Origin: Pardosa pseudoannulata | Taxonomy: Eukaryota; Arthropoda; Arachnida; Araneae; Lycosidae | NCBI GenBank assembly: GCA_032207245.1 | Contig: CM063502.1 | Coordinates: 50,357,062 to 50,421,061 of the forward strand | Direction of reading: 5' to 3' | Length of the DNA: 64,000 nucleotides | In this document: one piece after another, positions 46,601 through 58,509 of the stretch | Layout of the letters: the number at the start of each line of letters is the position of its first letter | How positions within the stretch are numbered: position 1 is the first letter of the stretch | Notes under the pieces: model-generated | Told to the model about the DNA's origin: nothing | The model's database searches: none | Seen by the model: only the letters and a program-made list of their open reading frames with translations | Translations under genes and position numbers: made by a program

Positions 46601-47345
46601 TCAAAATATTGAAATAAATTAAAGTTAACTCTTAAGGAGAAAAATACAGTACTGGCGTAATACACTCTCCTTGATGGATAGGTATTGTACAGGCTTGAAT
46701 AAGTATATAAATACTAATATACGTATACATTCATCTATATATTACTCATCGAAATAGGTTTGCTTTGGATTATGCTTCTAAATATTTCAGTTAGGTCAAA
46801 AATAATAAATCGTGCTTTAAATACTTAAATATTTTATACACGAAAGATGTATTATACATAATAGTAGTATATACATAAATGTGTGCACATATAATACAGT
46901 TTCACTCAGACTCATTTAACTCCCAAGTGAGCACCTAAGCCAAAAGTCATATTGAAAGGGAATCAATATAGTACAATTTATTATCCATTGTTAAAATGTT
47001 CCATAATACCTATGGCATTTCGATTCATCATAATGATTTGACGCTATATTAAAGCAGCTAAAAATGATTAAGAATATGGAAGGAATTTTAAAGAAGTGGT
47101 ATAGTTTTAAAACGATTAACTAGTTTATAATTAGTGCATTAAAGATTACATTTTGCAAGCGTTTACAAGAAAAATTTCAGCTTACTCACACTTTCAGATG
47201 GGATCCCTTTGGATCACTTTAAAGTAGATCTATATTCGTAATCTTAAATAAAATAGGGCAAGCAGCAACTGGAAATCGAATATAGTATAGACAGGGTGCA
47301 TAATAATGTCATCGAACGGTCTTTAGTTGTAAAGGTTGAAATTGC
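43630..47345. other. About 3.7 kb AT-rich DNA without supported features
   Basis: The longest frame (45755-46069, plus, 104 codons) contains a CVCLSD word from a TGTCTGTCTGTC run and no domain. No mobile element is recognised. Confidence 0.5.
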
Positions 47346-47352
47346 AACCTTA

Positions 47353-47421
47353 TTTAAAACTCTACTGTATTAACTAATCCTCTAAAATTTAGAGGATTAG
47401 TTAATACAGTAGAGTTTTAAA
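47353..47421. repeat. Perfect 69-bp palindrome (34-bp arms, 1-bp centre)
   Basis: Arms 47353-47386 and 47388-47421 pair without a single mismatch around A47387. A further direct copy of 22 bases of the right arm follows at 47426-47447, 30 bases downstream of its match at 47396-47417. The structure could extrude as a cruciform. Perfection in neutral AT-rich DNA implies a recent origin. Confidence 0.97.
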
Positions 47422-47459
47422 AGTTATTAGTTAATACAGTAGAGTTTAGAGTCTAAACA

Positions 47460-50400
47460 GAGAATTAACTTTAGATTTTTTTTTTAAACTTTGAATATAT
47501 GTCACGTATTGTGACTAAAACTTTTGTATTGCGGTTATTAGGACAAGTTTCAGTTTTTGATAAATATTATATAAATAGAAAACGGGAAATCTTATAAAAA
47601 ATTTAGATTTTGTAATTTTTATAAAAATTGATTTTTTTAATTTAAAAATACAATAAAAGTTATGCTTATCTTATTTGAAATAATTTTGTAATTAGAATTA
47701 TATATCTACGACCAACATTTCTGGAGAAAAAAGCCTGTCGAAGACTCCCCTGTATACTTTGTGGAAATATCTAAACACAAAAGATGCTTGAAATTGTAAA
47801 TTTAAAAAGTTAGGATAGACAAAACGCTTACTAAAAAACCGATTTCTTTGAATTCGTAGAATAACACATGTCAAATACTACAGTTATCTATATAATTCTG
47901 TATCATTATGTATATTTATCTGTTAGCACAAGTAATATTTTCAAGTGAATTCTACGACTACATCTTAAAAAGAAAAATAAAGAGTTTTCATATGCCTCAG
48001 GTCGACAGGGAAGTAAATAGAAAAATTCAACTGAAGTCTTCATCAAGCGAAATCCAAACGTGAGATGATTCCCGAAACAACGAATGTTTTAAAAATAAAC
48101 ACCCCAAACGTAAAACACAAGTTCCAATGAGAGAAAATGTCAAAGCAGAGTGGTATTTCTGGCGTAGGTGGTAGACAACAATCGGCGGTCAAATAACTCG
48201 TGGGGCAGGGTCACCTGTGTAGAGATCAGAGGTGAATCCGAAGAACAGGATCTAGCAAAGATGGGCTCACAGCAAATCATGAAATAATGGGTTTTCCATT
48301 GCTTCACAATATGGAGTCAATATAGTGTGACCTTTCATGTTATAGGGAAGAATTTCAGGACCAAAAGAAATTGCTTCTAGCAAAATACGAGTTAGCTAAA
48401 GTGTAAAGGAGATAAAAAATGTTTTATACATGAGCGGAACAATAGATATCAATTCTTGTGTTCCCGTATTTCAATTATATCTTGTTAACATTTTACGATA
48501 AAATCGGAGAACAACTGGCGTTATTGATTTGCATTTGCTGGCTTTGAATTTCAAATCATCTGTTGAAGTCGTGTTTACATTTATGCATTCTGTTCAGAGT
48601 TGTTTAGGAACATTGTAAATCATTTCTTATACTTTTTTTAATAATCAGGACTGAAACTAACGTTTCATGGCTTTATTATTCATTTTATCAAACCATTAAC
48701 CTATAATTTAAAATTTAATTTTGTTGTTACGGATTTTGTCTTTGAATTCAGTTTTGCGAAAATATAAAATAATTTATTAAAATATTAAAAGTTTTTTTTA
48801 TTTTAGAAAGTTCATCTATATTTAGAAAATAATAGTACACATACAGTAAATTTACATAGCATAAAAAATAAATTTACAGAAATGCACTTGTGAATCCCGA
48901 TTTATTAAAAGCTATAGAAATAAGCGAGTTTAAATTCAAATGAAATTGTTTTATTTTAATTTAGTAAAATAGCTTTAAAACGTTGTAAAACATAGTTTCA
49001 AATGTCGTAGTATGTCCTAATTTTAACTAAGTCTTGAGTGAAACAAAAATTAGTAGTGTTTATTATTTCTTTATTCTATCACAACTGTTGCAAATTCATT
49101 TTTTACTGAAAGCTATAACTAATAATTATTTGAACATATAAATCAGTTCTTAGATATAAATTACACTTTTAAAGCGTATTCAAAACTTGTGTATTATTTT
49201 CCAATCCTTTTTAAAAAATTTCAAGTAAAAGATTTAAAATTTAAACTATAAGGTCCCGTACAAAAATACATTTTCTTCAGTAAAATATGACAAAACTCAC
49301 CTCACCACAACAGAAGCTGATAAAATTTTGACTGTTTCAGAAATAGGCCGATTAGATTTCAGTGATTATCTTTCCATATAAACCTGATCGGTAAAGTGGA
49401 ATAAGGAATTATGTTCACTCTATTCAACTTCTCTTTCGGAAAGACAAAAATAAGACATGCATATACATAACCTTGTGTAAACATTTTATGTATATTCTGG
49501 TTAATAAGCATGTGGAGTATCCTTTACTATTCCCAGTTCAATTTAAAGTAATTGTTCATGTCATTCCCTCGGAAAGACAAGTCCATTTGAGAAGAGACTG
49601 CTCTTTCAACATACCCTAAGAATTTATTGTATAATTAAATTTGGCTTTCTGATTGTTCATAGGCCGTAACATAGGTCTTCAAACAGGTCAACTAGTCTTC
49701 TAACCAGTGTGTCAAAACCTCGTGAAGCAAGAGTGTGTAAGATAAGGGACTTACTTTCATTGATGGCATATAGTGTACTCTTGCTGGAAACGGTTCAGTG
49801 ATTTCATAATAATAGGTGAAAGAAGAATATTAGAAATAATCCACGAACTTGAACTCTTCCTACATTCATTGTCCAGACAAATTAGGTTGAATCTTTCTCA
49901 GGAGAAATGTTAAAACTTCTATTGTGTTTCTTTCGGAAGACAAAGTGCTGTAGCAACACATTTCACTTTCAATTATTTATAAGCGCCTATGCTAATTTGA
50001 CATCTTTCGAAACTCTGAATAGCAGACGAGCTCATCCGAAGAGCTTAAAGCTTAGTGCGAAACAATAACATATAATTTTCGCTTTTACCTAGTTTATACA
50101 GTAACTATTTCAAATAAAAACATCGTCATTTTCGTAATACAACATGCGCTTTGGCTTTCTAAGTCTAGATTTAAATTCTGACCGTATTTTGACCTAATAT
50201 AACATTTGTTATGAAATTTGATTCATAACATGAGATGAATACGTTGTGCTTAAAGTTTAAGATCTGGATTTTACTTTAAATTGTTTACGGAACATACACT
50301 GGATGTTAGTCTTTTAAATTTTCTTTTAAGAGACTTAAATTCAGAATACAAAGTATACATTAAACTGAAATCACTTCAGGGTAAAGTTAATATGTCAGGA

Positions 50401-50480
50401 TTTGAATAGCAAAAACTATGTCACTCAAGGAACTTATCCTCAAATGTGAAGGCTTTTCACACACTTGTACAAAACTAACA
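47460..50480. other. About 3 kb AT-rich DNA; slightly GC-richer patch at 48120-48290
   Basis: The patch (GTATTTCTGGCGTAGGTGG, GGGGCAGGGTCACCTGTG) has no supported frame or repeat. The remainder is AT-rich. Confidence 0.45.
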
Positions 50481-50484
50481 GCAC

Positions 50485-50600
50485 GCATGTTCCAATTTAC
50501 ATCCATTTGGCATCTACAATGATCGGTTTATGTCCAGTCGACATCCTGGATGCAGACACCTTTCCCAGTAAAACATGTGTACAGTTAGGAACTATTCTGT
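50485..50600 (+). repeat. Dispersed repeat, copy C (homologous to 57008-57112)
   Basis: ATGTTCCA, GGCATCTACAATG, GTCCAGTCGACATCC, TTTCCCAGTAAAACATGTGT and ACAGTTAG align in order with the copy at 57008-57112 over about 100 bp. The 82-codon plus frame here (50465-50713) crosses it and is not supported as a gene. Confidence 0.55.
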
Positions 50601-50719
50601 CACTTTATTTCCTTTCATCTTTAAAACAAATTATTCTACATTTACTCTTTAAACTTGGCAGGAACATTAAAAATATACCATTAGACGATCGCATGGGAAA
50701 TGGAATGGCTTAAAATTTT

Positions 50720-51230
50720 GCATATTGTTAATCACACAAATATTGCTAGCTCTCTAACAAAACTAATATCACTTTCAAATTATAACAAAACATTTCATAT
50801 AGTTAAAACAAAATTATAGGCCTTGCATTTTTCAGATAATTTATACAACTCATTTAAATATAGTAATATTTCATTATAATATAGTACAGAGAGTCAAATT
50901 AGTACTCAATATCAAATATTAAGAATATTATTAGTACAAACCACAAAAACGAGACTCAAAAGAGAAACATACTTAAATAATTTCATTAAAAAATTCCATA
51001 TTTTAATGAAAGTGCAACCTTTTTCCTTAAATAATGAATCTTTCAATCGTGAAAATCTGAAAAAATATATTCGATATATTTCAAAATGACTTACAAGTTA
51101 CCAGATGCAAGTTAGCACGCAGATAGATCCAATCCTCGCAAGAGGGTAATCATATATCATATACACCACATTTAAGATAAAAATTACAGTAATCGTATTT
51201 GATTTGTAACACACTTCAAATATTTTAAAA
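50720..51230. other. AT-rich stretch, nothing recognised
   Basis: No supported feature. Confidence 0.5.
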
Positions 51231-51232
51231 AC

Positions 51233-51298
51233 ACCTACTGCCCTTCAAACTGTGCTTGCGAAGCAATGCATTCAAAAAGACACATGAGAGTTCACACT
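51233..51298 (+). pseudogene. Possible C2H2 zinc-finger fossil
   Basis: The frame reads TYCPSNCACEAMHSKRHMRV followed by HT. It has the YxC...C start and the H-M-R-x-H-T end with the linker-like threonine of tandem C2H2 fingers, but the spacing between Cys and His pairs is too short for a working finger. It sits at the left end of a GC-richer block (51240-51640) without further recognisable fingers. Chance cannot be excluded. Confidence 0.3.
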
Positions 51299-51299
51299 G

Positions 51300-51650
51300 C
51301 GCATGTTACAGAAGGACATCACATTACACATAAAGGCCCCTCCTCACTATGGTCCACTGCAAGCCATTACCACTGTCTGGACAGGGTATGGTTTATCGAG
51401 GTCGACGATGGTAGAAGATAAAATGATCTTGGCGAAGGATGGCATCAGAAGCAGTTTTTCTCCAAAGATCAAAGACAACCAACATGCACTAGCATGCCAA
51501 AGTGCGCAGTAGACTCTATGGACGCATCCTCGCACTTTGTTCATTTAGTGGCCCAGTGTGTGAATGCAACCCGTGAACCATCGACCATGGTCACCATCAG
51601 GACCAGGACTGGAGTGGTGAACAATTGGCCATAGTATGGTAGCCACATAA
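51300..51650. other. GC-richer block of unknown origin
   Basis: Words such as GTCTGGACAGGGTATGG, CGAGGTCGACGATGG and GACCATGGTCACCATC mark a block unlike its flanks. Frames on both strands are open for 65-70 codons (51303-51512 plus, 51347-51544 minus) but neither is recognisable. Confidence 0.4.
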
Positions 51651-51679
51651 AAAATAACTAATTTGTTCATACACACACA

Positions 51680-51784
<105 letters not shown>

Positions 51785-52221
51785 TGTTCTACAATCATGG
51801 GGCAAGTTTTGAGGACCGGTACAGCTTGCTGAAGCATACACTTTTTGTATAGGAATGAATGGTCGGATGTGACGCATTGAGACACGAACAAAAAAAAAGA
51901 GGCATGGAAAAATAAAATGTGTTAATTTACAACATCATAAGAAAATGATGCTTTGCAGAAATGTTTACTATAAATACTTCAAAGGGTGACCTTCAAGAGT
52001 AATATATGCTTGGTAACATAAGAGGAGAAATTGACTAACAGTTCCGAAAATTTCAGGCATTTCGCAAGCGCATGCAGCCACAATGGATAGTTCGTCTTTT
52101 GTTTTTATGCCTAATTTTTTATGTTTGTGCCTCAATACATCACTTCCAACCATACGTTTCTATACAAAAAAAAAAGATCTGTTTTAGTTTCTTGTTAATC
52201 TCTCTATATGTGTGTGTGTGT

Positions 52222-52420
52222 AGAGTGGAACCTCGATCAATCGTTCTATCAAGGGTTGTTCAATTCAGTTCGTCCTAAATTTATTTCCGTAGAAAAAATT
52301 TTAGTTTTTCCAGCATCCTTTTTTCCTGGATTCTTATTTGTCCCGCATCAACCATCGAAAATTTTCAGTCCCGTTGCTTTGTATCCCCTGAAGTATCGTT
52401 TTTGTGAAAATTAGTAAAAC
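52222..52420 (+). mobile_element. Possible pogo/Tigger-like element end
   Basis: GAGTGGAACCTCGATCAATC resembles the terminal repeat style of pogo/Tigger-type Tc1-mariner elements (AGTnGAACCTCGATnA). No matching opposite end was found in the next kilobase, so at most a one-ended relic is present. Confidence 0.3.
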
Positions 52421-52424
52421 GGGT

Positions 52425-53385
52425 AGAATAAATTTTGTGTTGACACAGAGAAGGGGAACTTTTTGTGTTACAGTTCTTAGGACGAGCTTAAATTTTCACT
52501 ACACATAATGATAGGTAACCGGGGAACGTATAAAATTTAGGTTTTGTTAGTAGAAACATTTAATTTTTAAACTTAGAAATGACATAAAAGGAATGATTAT
52601 TTCATATGAAATGTTTTTGTTATTGGAAGTACATGTCTGATCAATGCTTGCAAAGAAAAAGTAGTTTGTATACACGCTTAGGGGAGTTTAATTGGAAGTT
52701 TCAGAATGTTAGACAAAGACTATGCAAAAAAATTTACTTCGATAAGTATGCAGCAAACCTTTGTCAATTATTATGAACAAAGGGCAGTCAAGCGAGTGTA
52801 GATAAATATATGCAGTCCTGCTTGAAAGATCATATCTTCATCTTTTAGTTTATTAGCTGTTAGAAAGCTTAGATCCAAATGTCCGTAACAACTGAGTAGA
52901 TAAGGGATGTAAATAATTACATTCAATTCAAGTGTGATTCAAGACAAATAAATAAAAATAAATATAAGTCTTAGATCCTTGGACTCGTAAAACAATACGT
53001 TAAATATGTTAAATCCATATTCTATTTATTTATAGCTCCAGTGCTATAAATAACAGCATATAAAATGATGCTATAATGCAAAGTAAAATGTATGAATATT
53101 CGATATGAAAGTAAAAGACAAAATCGATTTTAAGTATTGTTGTGTCAGAAAAACCATATACTGCATAAAATATTGGCAAGTAAATTAATCATTTCAAATC
53201 GAATGTTAAAATTTTTGAAATAAATTGTGGGAGATATTTAGCAGTCAGTCAAACTCGCACACTAAGTTTTTTTCTGTTAACCTTGAGATTTTGAGAAGAA
53301 CATTATTTTTACTTAATAAACTATTGTAAATACTTATAAGAAAGGCTTTATGCTTTACACAATATTTAAACAACGTAGCAATTAC
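52425..53385. other. AT-rich stretch, nothing recognised
   Basis: No supported feature. Confidence 0.5.
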
Positions 53386-53391
53386 TTATTT

Positions 53392-53722
53392 CAGTGGTTC
53401 CCATACTTTTTATGCCTACGGATCCTTTATCATGGTAAACATGTTACCATGATCCTCGAAGGGAAATAACTCTATACAACTACATATCAAAATTACAATT
53501 TTATCTCTGATGTTTTTGATAGTAATGTAAAATCAAAATATAAATAAAAACATTTTCATGTTTAAAGTAATATCTATTGGAATTATACTTTATTTTAAAT
53601 TGTAACAATATTTTTTAATGCTACTTATGAAATGGTTGAGCCTAATGGATCGATATGAGATTATTTATGCTTAGGAGTATGTTTGGGAATAACATTCTCC
53701 ACCAACACTAACTTAGTCCATT

Positions 53723-53760
<38 letters not shown>

Positions 53761-53997
53761 TAAAGCAGTTCATATAGCGAATGGCCCAAAAATGGAATCT
53801 AATTTATTTATTTATTTCTATACTATTTAACTTAAAATAAATGAAAACGAATCTTACAGATTTTACTTTATATTTAACCTTTAACGAACGCTCAAATGTT
53901 GTCTACACACCCTGAAATAATTTTTTCATTTACCACGGACTCTCTAAGCGGTCACACGGTCTCTTGGGAATCCGTAAAAACCACTTTGGAAGCCACC
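53392..53997. mobile_element. hAT-like element relic with internal poly(T)
   Basis: The left end CAGTGGTTCCCATACTTTTT and the right end read inward (GGTGGCTTCCAAAGTGGTTT) are recognisably inverted but diverged, each followed by a TACGGAT word. A 35-base T run lies inside (53725-53759). Target duplications are not convincing. CAGTGG-type ends suggest hAT. Confidence 0.5.
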
Positions 53998-54274
53998 TAT
54001 TATTATAGATATTGAAAAAACAAGTTCAAAATGAGACTCCTATATTCTACAAAATTCTCAATTTTAAGAAACTTAAAACCATGGGCATTTTTCAGTATAA
54101 TACTTTACTGAATATCAACTATGCATACTAACGCATTTTTTTTTCATAATTTTCGTGCTTTCAACTTTTAAAATCTCAAATTGAACAGAAAAAGTATAGT
54201 GTACAAGTTTTAGTTTGACTGGGTATATGTTTATTTGAATGTTTTTAAATGTTCATCTTACAATTCTCATAACG

Positions 54275-54311
54275 CTCATTAGAGTTAATCTTACTGATTA
54301 ACTCTAATGAG
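54275..54311. repeat. Perfect 16-bp hairpin with 5-nt loop
   Basis: CTCATTAGAGTTAATC, loop TTACT, GATTAACTCTAATGAG. There is no T run after either arm and no adjacent gene, so an intrinsic terminator role is not suggested. It looks like another small inverted duplication. Confidence 0.95.
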
Positions 54312-54409
54312 TATTTGAATTAATGTAATCTCTTTAGTGGGCTAGCATTACCCACACAGTAACCGCAACTAAATCAAGGCCTTGGAGAAATAACTCTTTC
54401 TGGGAACTT

Positions 54410-54865
54410 CAAGGTATTTCCAAGTCATTATGGCAAACGACCGTCAACGAAGGTGATGGACTGGTTTGTTTACCGGCGCTTTCTGATTACAAACCCCTAC
54501 AAGAGATAAGTGTGACCTACTCGTCAAATGATGTCAAACAATCTTAACTCAAATAAAACACAATTTTTCCTGGAATAGATAATCAAACAGAATTGAAAAT
54601 ATGAATGAGAACTTTCATAGTGTTTTCCATTTACGTCGCGTAGATTTGAAGTCATTATTTTTGCAATTGATTTCCAAGTCATTGTTATAAACAACCGTCA
54701 TAGATAGTTATAGACTGTCTTGTTTATTGGTGTTTGAACAGATGATTGTGACCTACTCGTAAAATATGTCACAAAAACAAAATTCAAGTGAGATGCTATA
54801 ATCGTTGAATAGATTAGCAAACAGAATTTAGAATATGTAAATGCCACACTTTTTGGTACGAATTC
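54410..54865 (+). repeat. Diverged tandem duplication, period about 254 bp
   Basis: Unit 1 (TTTCCAAGTCATTATGGCAA at 54417, GTGACCTACTCGTCAAAT, ATAATCAAACAGAATTGAA) is matched by unit 2 (TTTCCAAGTCATTGTTATAA at 54671, GTGACCTACTCGTAAAAT, TTAGCAAACAGAATTTAGAA). Confidence 0.75.
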
Positions 54866-54869
54866 ATTC

Positions 54870-55530
54870 TATTCTTAAAAATGCTAAAATTCCATAGATC
54901 ACAGCAGCTAAAACTGAGTAAGCACTACAGTAATTACCCCAAAAATTTAACCGATTATGGCTTAGTTCATTGACCCGTCTTTGATATTTAAATTAAATTC
55001 CTGAATTTCAAGAGATGTTTACTTAGATTGAACTCATAATTTGAAATAGCATCGAAGCTGCAATTCTCGTGTTATACAAACACATTATATGCTTTTGGAT
55101 ATAATTTTAGAAATATAAACGAAAATTATTTTTTATTATTCCTAAATTTACGTTTTAATTCATTTCAATTTCTTACTGTTCTTCTTTCGTTTCTAAAGAA
55201 AAGTTCAATAACATTTTATTTGATGTCTGTGCAACGGTTATGTAGATTTTCTCAGTTAAAATTGCATGTATATTTAGCCTATCCTGATTTATAGTGTATC
55301 CTGTTTTATTCTCTTTAACATCTAAAAATAGCCTTCGGACTCTATTGTAAATGTATTAAAGACTATGAAAGAGATTGCATCTGTATAACTGTAATGTGCA
55401 AATATTTAAAGAAATGGGATAAACACTATGAACTCTCTAAAACCTTAACAAAGGAACTGCTTGATGTACAGTGCTACTTTACATATCGAACTGCGACTGA
55501 AAATGCTTGCGTGCGTATCAATACACATAC
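54870..55530. other. AT-rich stretch, nothing recognised
   Basis: The 88-codon plus frame at 55394-55660 runs into the next MITE and is not supported as a gene. Confidence 0.5.
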
Positions 55531-55537
55531 AGTATTA

Positions 55538-55686
55538 GGCTGGTTGCACACACAGCGGATTTTTTACCGAGTGGAGAATTTACCGTCGCCGATTAACGAA
55601 ATCAACCAATCAACGTTGTTGATTTCGTTGATAAGCTATGGTAAATTCTCCGCTCGGTAAATAATCTGCTGTGAGTGCAACAAGCC
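55538..55686. mobile_element. PIF/Harbinger-type MITE (149 bp)
   Basis: It is almost entirely inverted repeat, with arms of about 65-70 bases. Arm words include GGCTGGTTGCACACACAGCG against GGCTTGTTGCACTCACAGCA, and CGAGTGGAGAATTTACC against CGAGCGGAGAATTTACC. TTA lies immediately outside both ends (55535-55537, 55687-55689). A 3-base TWA duplication with GG-starting ends points to PIF/Harbinger. Confidence 0.85.
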
Positions 55687-55720
55687 TTACACTGTGATAA
55701 ACACGGCGCTGAAAGTCTAA

Positions 55721-55854
55721 GGACCGGTCTCACCAAAGTCATTTAACGCTAACCGCGATTAATCTCTGTTTAAACAGAGAATAGAGTCCCACCATTGGTT
55801 TGCGCTATGTTTTAATTGTGGTTAGCCGTTAAACGACTTCGGTGAGATCGGCTC
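55721..55854. mobile_element. PIF/Harbinger-type MITE (134 bp)
   Basis: The terminal inverted repeats (GGACCGGTCTCACCAAAGTC against GAGCCGATCTCACCGAAGTC) continue over about 45 bases through TTTAACG-CTAACC. TAA flanks both ends (55718-55720, 55855-55857). It has a different sequence from the MITE 34 bp upstream but the same TSD type. Confidence 0.85.
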
Positions 55855-56219
55855 TAAATCAGCCCTTGTACTGTTATATCAATAAATATAGAGAATATAT
55901 TATAGCTCCGCAGCGCGTAGAGAGACACCCCCCCCCTGTTTATCATATTTTACATTTTGTGTTTTATTACTTTTCTAAATCTAGTAATTTTTTTATCAAA
56001 TTATCAAAAAAGGAAAGCAGCTTAGCATGCAGTAAAAAATTTCATCTTACTAAATAAGTAGTTTTTTCAGTTACAAAAGTTTAGAAATTATAGCTTTTGC
56101 TGTAATTAAAAGCTATCCGACACCTTAATTTTAGAAATACATAAATAAGCAGCACACAGAAGATTGTTAATATGCCTTTTATGTAATGTACGTAAATAAG
56201 ATTGCAAAATCTAGTATTA

Positions 56220-56300
56220 GAGTTCATGTCAGCTGTGGGATTTGAAATCTACTAATACTGGTAAGAAAAGGCAACGCCCTACCTGTTCCGACCGAAACTT
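56220..56300 (-). mobile_element. Decayed SINE head relic
   Basis: TCATGTCAGCTGTGGGATTT, GAAATCTACTAATACTGG and AAAGGCAACGCCCTACCTG follow the B-box-to-A-box order of the family. Confidence 0.45.
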
Positions 56301-56369
56301 ATTTAACTTCGACTAGTTAAGCAGAAGAGAAATATAAATTAAAATCAGTGTCATGCATAATTTAACGTT

Positions 56370-56915
56370 TTTAATTTTTTATCATAGCACTAATTAACTA
56401 ACATTTTAAATACTATGATTACAGTTCATGTTTAAAATATCCTTGCCACACTTTTAAAATAAATGTTTACGAATACTCATAATAATAATCATCCCAAACA
56501 ATTTTTTTTTATAAATAATAGAAAGATTAAGCTAGGAGATATTCTGTAGGAAACTATACTAATCATACATTTTTATAAACATAAAATTATATATCTTATA
56601 CTCATCTCAGATTGCAAAGAAAACCTTAATCATCTATAATTTTACGTTTTTAATAAGACTTAACTACATATGTAATTACATATGACATACATAATTTTAA
56701 CCCTAGCCTTGGTGAAAATATTTCATCTGAAAAAATATATTTTTAAGCACTATGGAGCATTTCATGTTTAAAATATTCCAGCTACCATTTCAAAGTGAGT
56801 GTTTGCAAATTTTCATAATAATAATTTTATTTTAGAAAAATAATAAAATTTAAGCTAAGAGAGAATATAGGAAAAACTCTACCTAATACGTTATGGTAAA
56901 TTTAATACGAGATTA
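56370..56915. repeat. Repeat R1, two degenerate units about 333 bp apart
   Basis: Anchor words are GTTCATGTTTAAAATATCC (56423) and TTTCATGTTTAAAATATTCC (56760). Each is followed by an ACTTTTAAA-like word, TGTTTACGAA/TGTTTGCAAA, CATAATAATAAT and AGCTAGGAGATATTCT or AGCTAAGAGAGAATAT. Two further units occur at 58690-59245. Confidence 0.65.
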
Positions 56916-57007
56916 TTTATGATGCATATGGAATTTTTCCTATATATACAAGTATGCATATATAAATGAATGTAAATGTAACTGTAAATAGTAACTCTAA
57001 CACCACA

Positions 57008-57112
57008 AATGTTCCATTCAACATTCGATTGGCAATCCCAATGTTCAACCGACGTCCAGATGGCATTCCGGATATATAGCGTATATCCAGGGAAACTTGT
57101 GTGCTGTTAGTC
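57008..57112 (+). repeat. Dispersed repeat, copy D (homologous to 50485-50600)
   Basis: TGTTCCATTCAACATTCGAT, GGCAATCCCAATG, GACGTCCAGATGGCATTCC and CCAGGGAAACTTGTGTGCTG align to the upstream copy. Confidence 0.55.
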
Positions 57113-57122
57113 TTTGTATTAT

Positions 57123-57498
57123 AGACACAAACTGCTCCAGTGCAAAGTATTACAAAAACAAATCTGTAAAAAGTATATATTAGAGACACAAACGGCTCCA
57201 ATACAAAGTTTTTTTGCTTCTACTCTCAATTTTCCTCACTTTTTAGGAGATCAGGGCTTTTTCTTTAATGTTAAGATATATCTGTCAATGGCTAATAACC
57301 ATTTGGTTTTCAGACACAAACTGCTCCAGTTGAAAATATTACAAAAACAAATCTGTAAGAAGTATATATTAGAGACACAAACGGCTCCAATACAAAGTGT
57401 TTTTCTTCTACTCTCAATTTTCATTATTTTTTCGGAGAGCAGGGCTTTTTCTTTAATGTTAAGATAAATCTGTCACTGGTTAATAACCATTTGTTTTT
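57123..57498 (+). repeat. Tandem duplication of 189 bp containing a nested 25-bp repeat
   Basis: Unit 1 starts at 57123 and unit 2 at 57312, with about 90% identity by eye. Within each, GACACAAACTGCTCCAG and GACACAAACGGCTCCAA lie about 65 bases apart, so the short motif occurs four times. The 117-codon plus frame across it (57114-57467) repeats the same peptide twice because of the duplication. Confidence 0.93.
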
Positions 57499-57509
57499 TA
57501 TTTTAAAGT

Positions 57510-58500
57510 TTTTCTTGAAAATACAAATCAAATTATATTATTAAAAAGACTATGTTATGAAACTATAATAGAAAAAAATCCATGTCTCACATAGACTTAC
57601 TCTTTTTTACGATAATTATAAAAGTCATTTTATATGCAAACACATATTCCTCCTTTTCATTGATTTTAAAATAAAATTAAACTCTCTAAAAGACTATTTA
57701 GAGTAAAATAATTAAATACATCCATATTACATGAGTTATTATTAACAAATTTTAACATAGATTACTAAGTATGAAATTTTCAAATAAGCAGCTAAATTAT
57801 TTTAGAGCACATTTTACACCCGAGACTGAACTCATGTTTCAGAGAATGAAATTATAATAGTTGCGTCTTGAACTTAAAAAAATCGAATTTCATCTTTCTA
57901 GTATAAGTACTTCCAGCAAATTTAGGTTATTAGTAACTTTTCAAACTATCTTGATTCGAAACAATTTTTTAAGCCTCATTTAAAAAGTTGTTCACATATT
58001 TTTGTTTACATGGTGTAAACTATGCCCAATTATTATAGCATCTTTCCGAGTAATATCTCTAATAACAGATAAATAACATTTATAAATCTTAGTTTCTTTA
58101 TATAACTTCTTGTTTGTATCATGGTAAAATAACTCATACAATAAGAAAAATACATCAATTGCTTGAAAGGAAGTCATTTATAACATTGGAGTATATCTTT
58201 CCAAAAGAAGGTATTAGTTTATATTATGAGAGTAAGATAAAAAAAAACCTCGTATAGGAGTAAAAAGGAATCATTCCGTTCAAAGGATATCCTTTGTTTC
58301 TGAAGCTAAAAGCATCATCAACAGAAGAGTCTTGGGCAAATAGAATACAGAGTCATTTTCGTCAGTTAAGCAGTAAAGAATTTTTCTTTCTTACTGTAAT
58401 CACTTAAACACACCATCGAGTGTTACTACAATAGTTTATTTATCATCATCTAGGTGTTTATCGTACAGTTTTAGACTCATTACAATTTGTGTTTCTATTT
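57510..58500. other. AT-rich stretch, nothing recognised
   Basis: No supported feature. Confidence 0.5.
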
Positions 58501-58509
58501 GAAATATGC

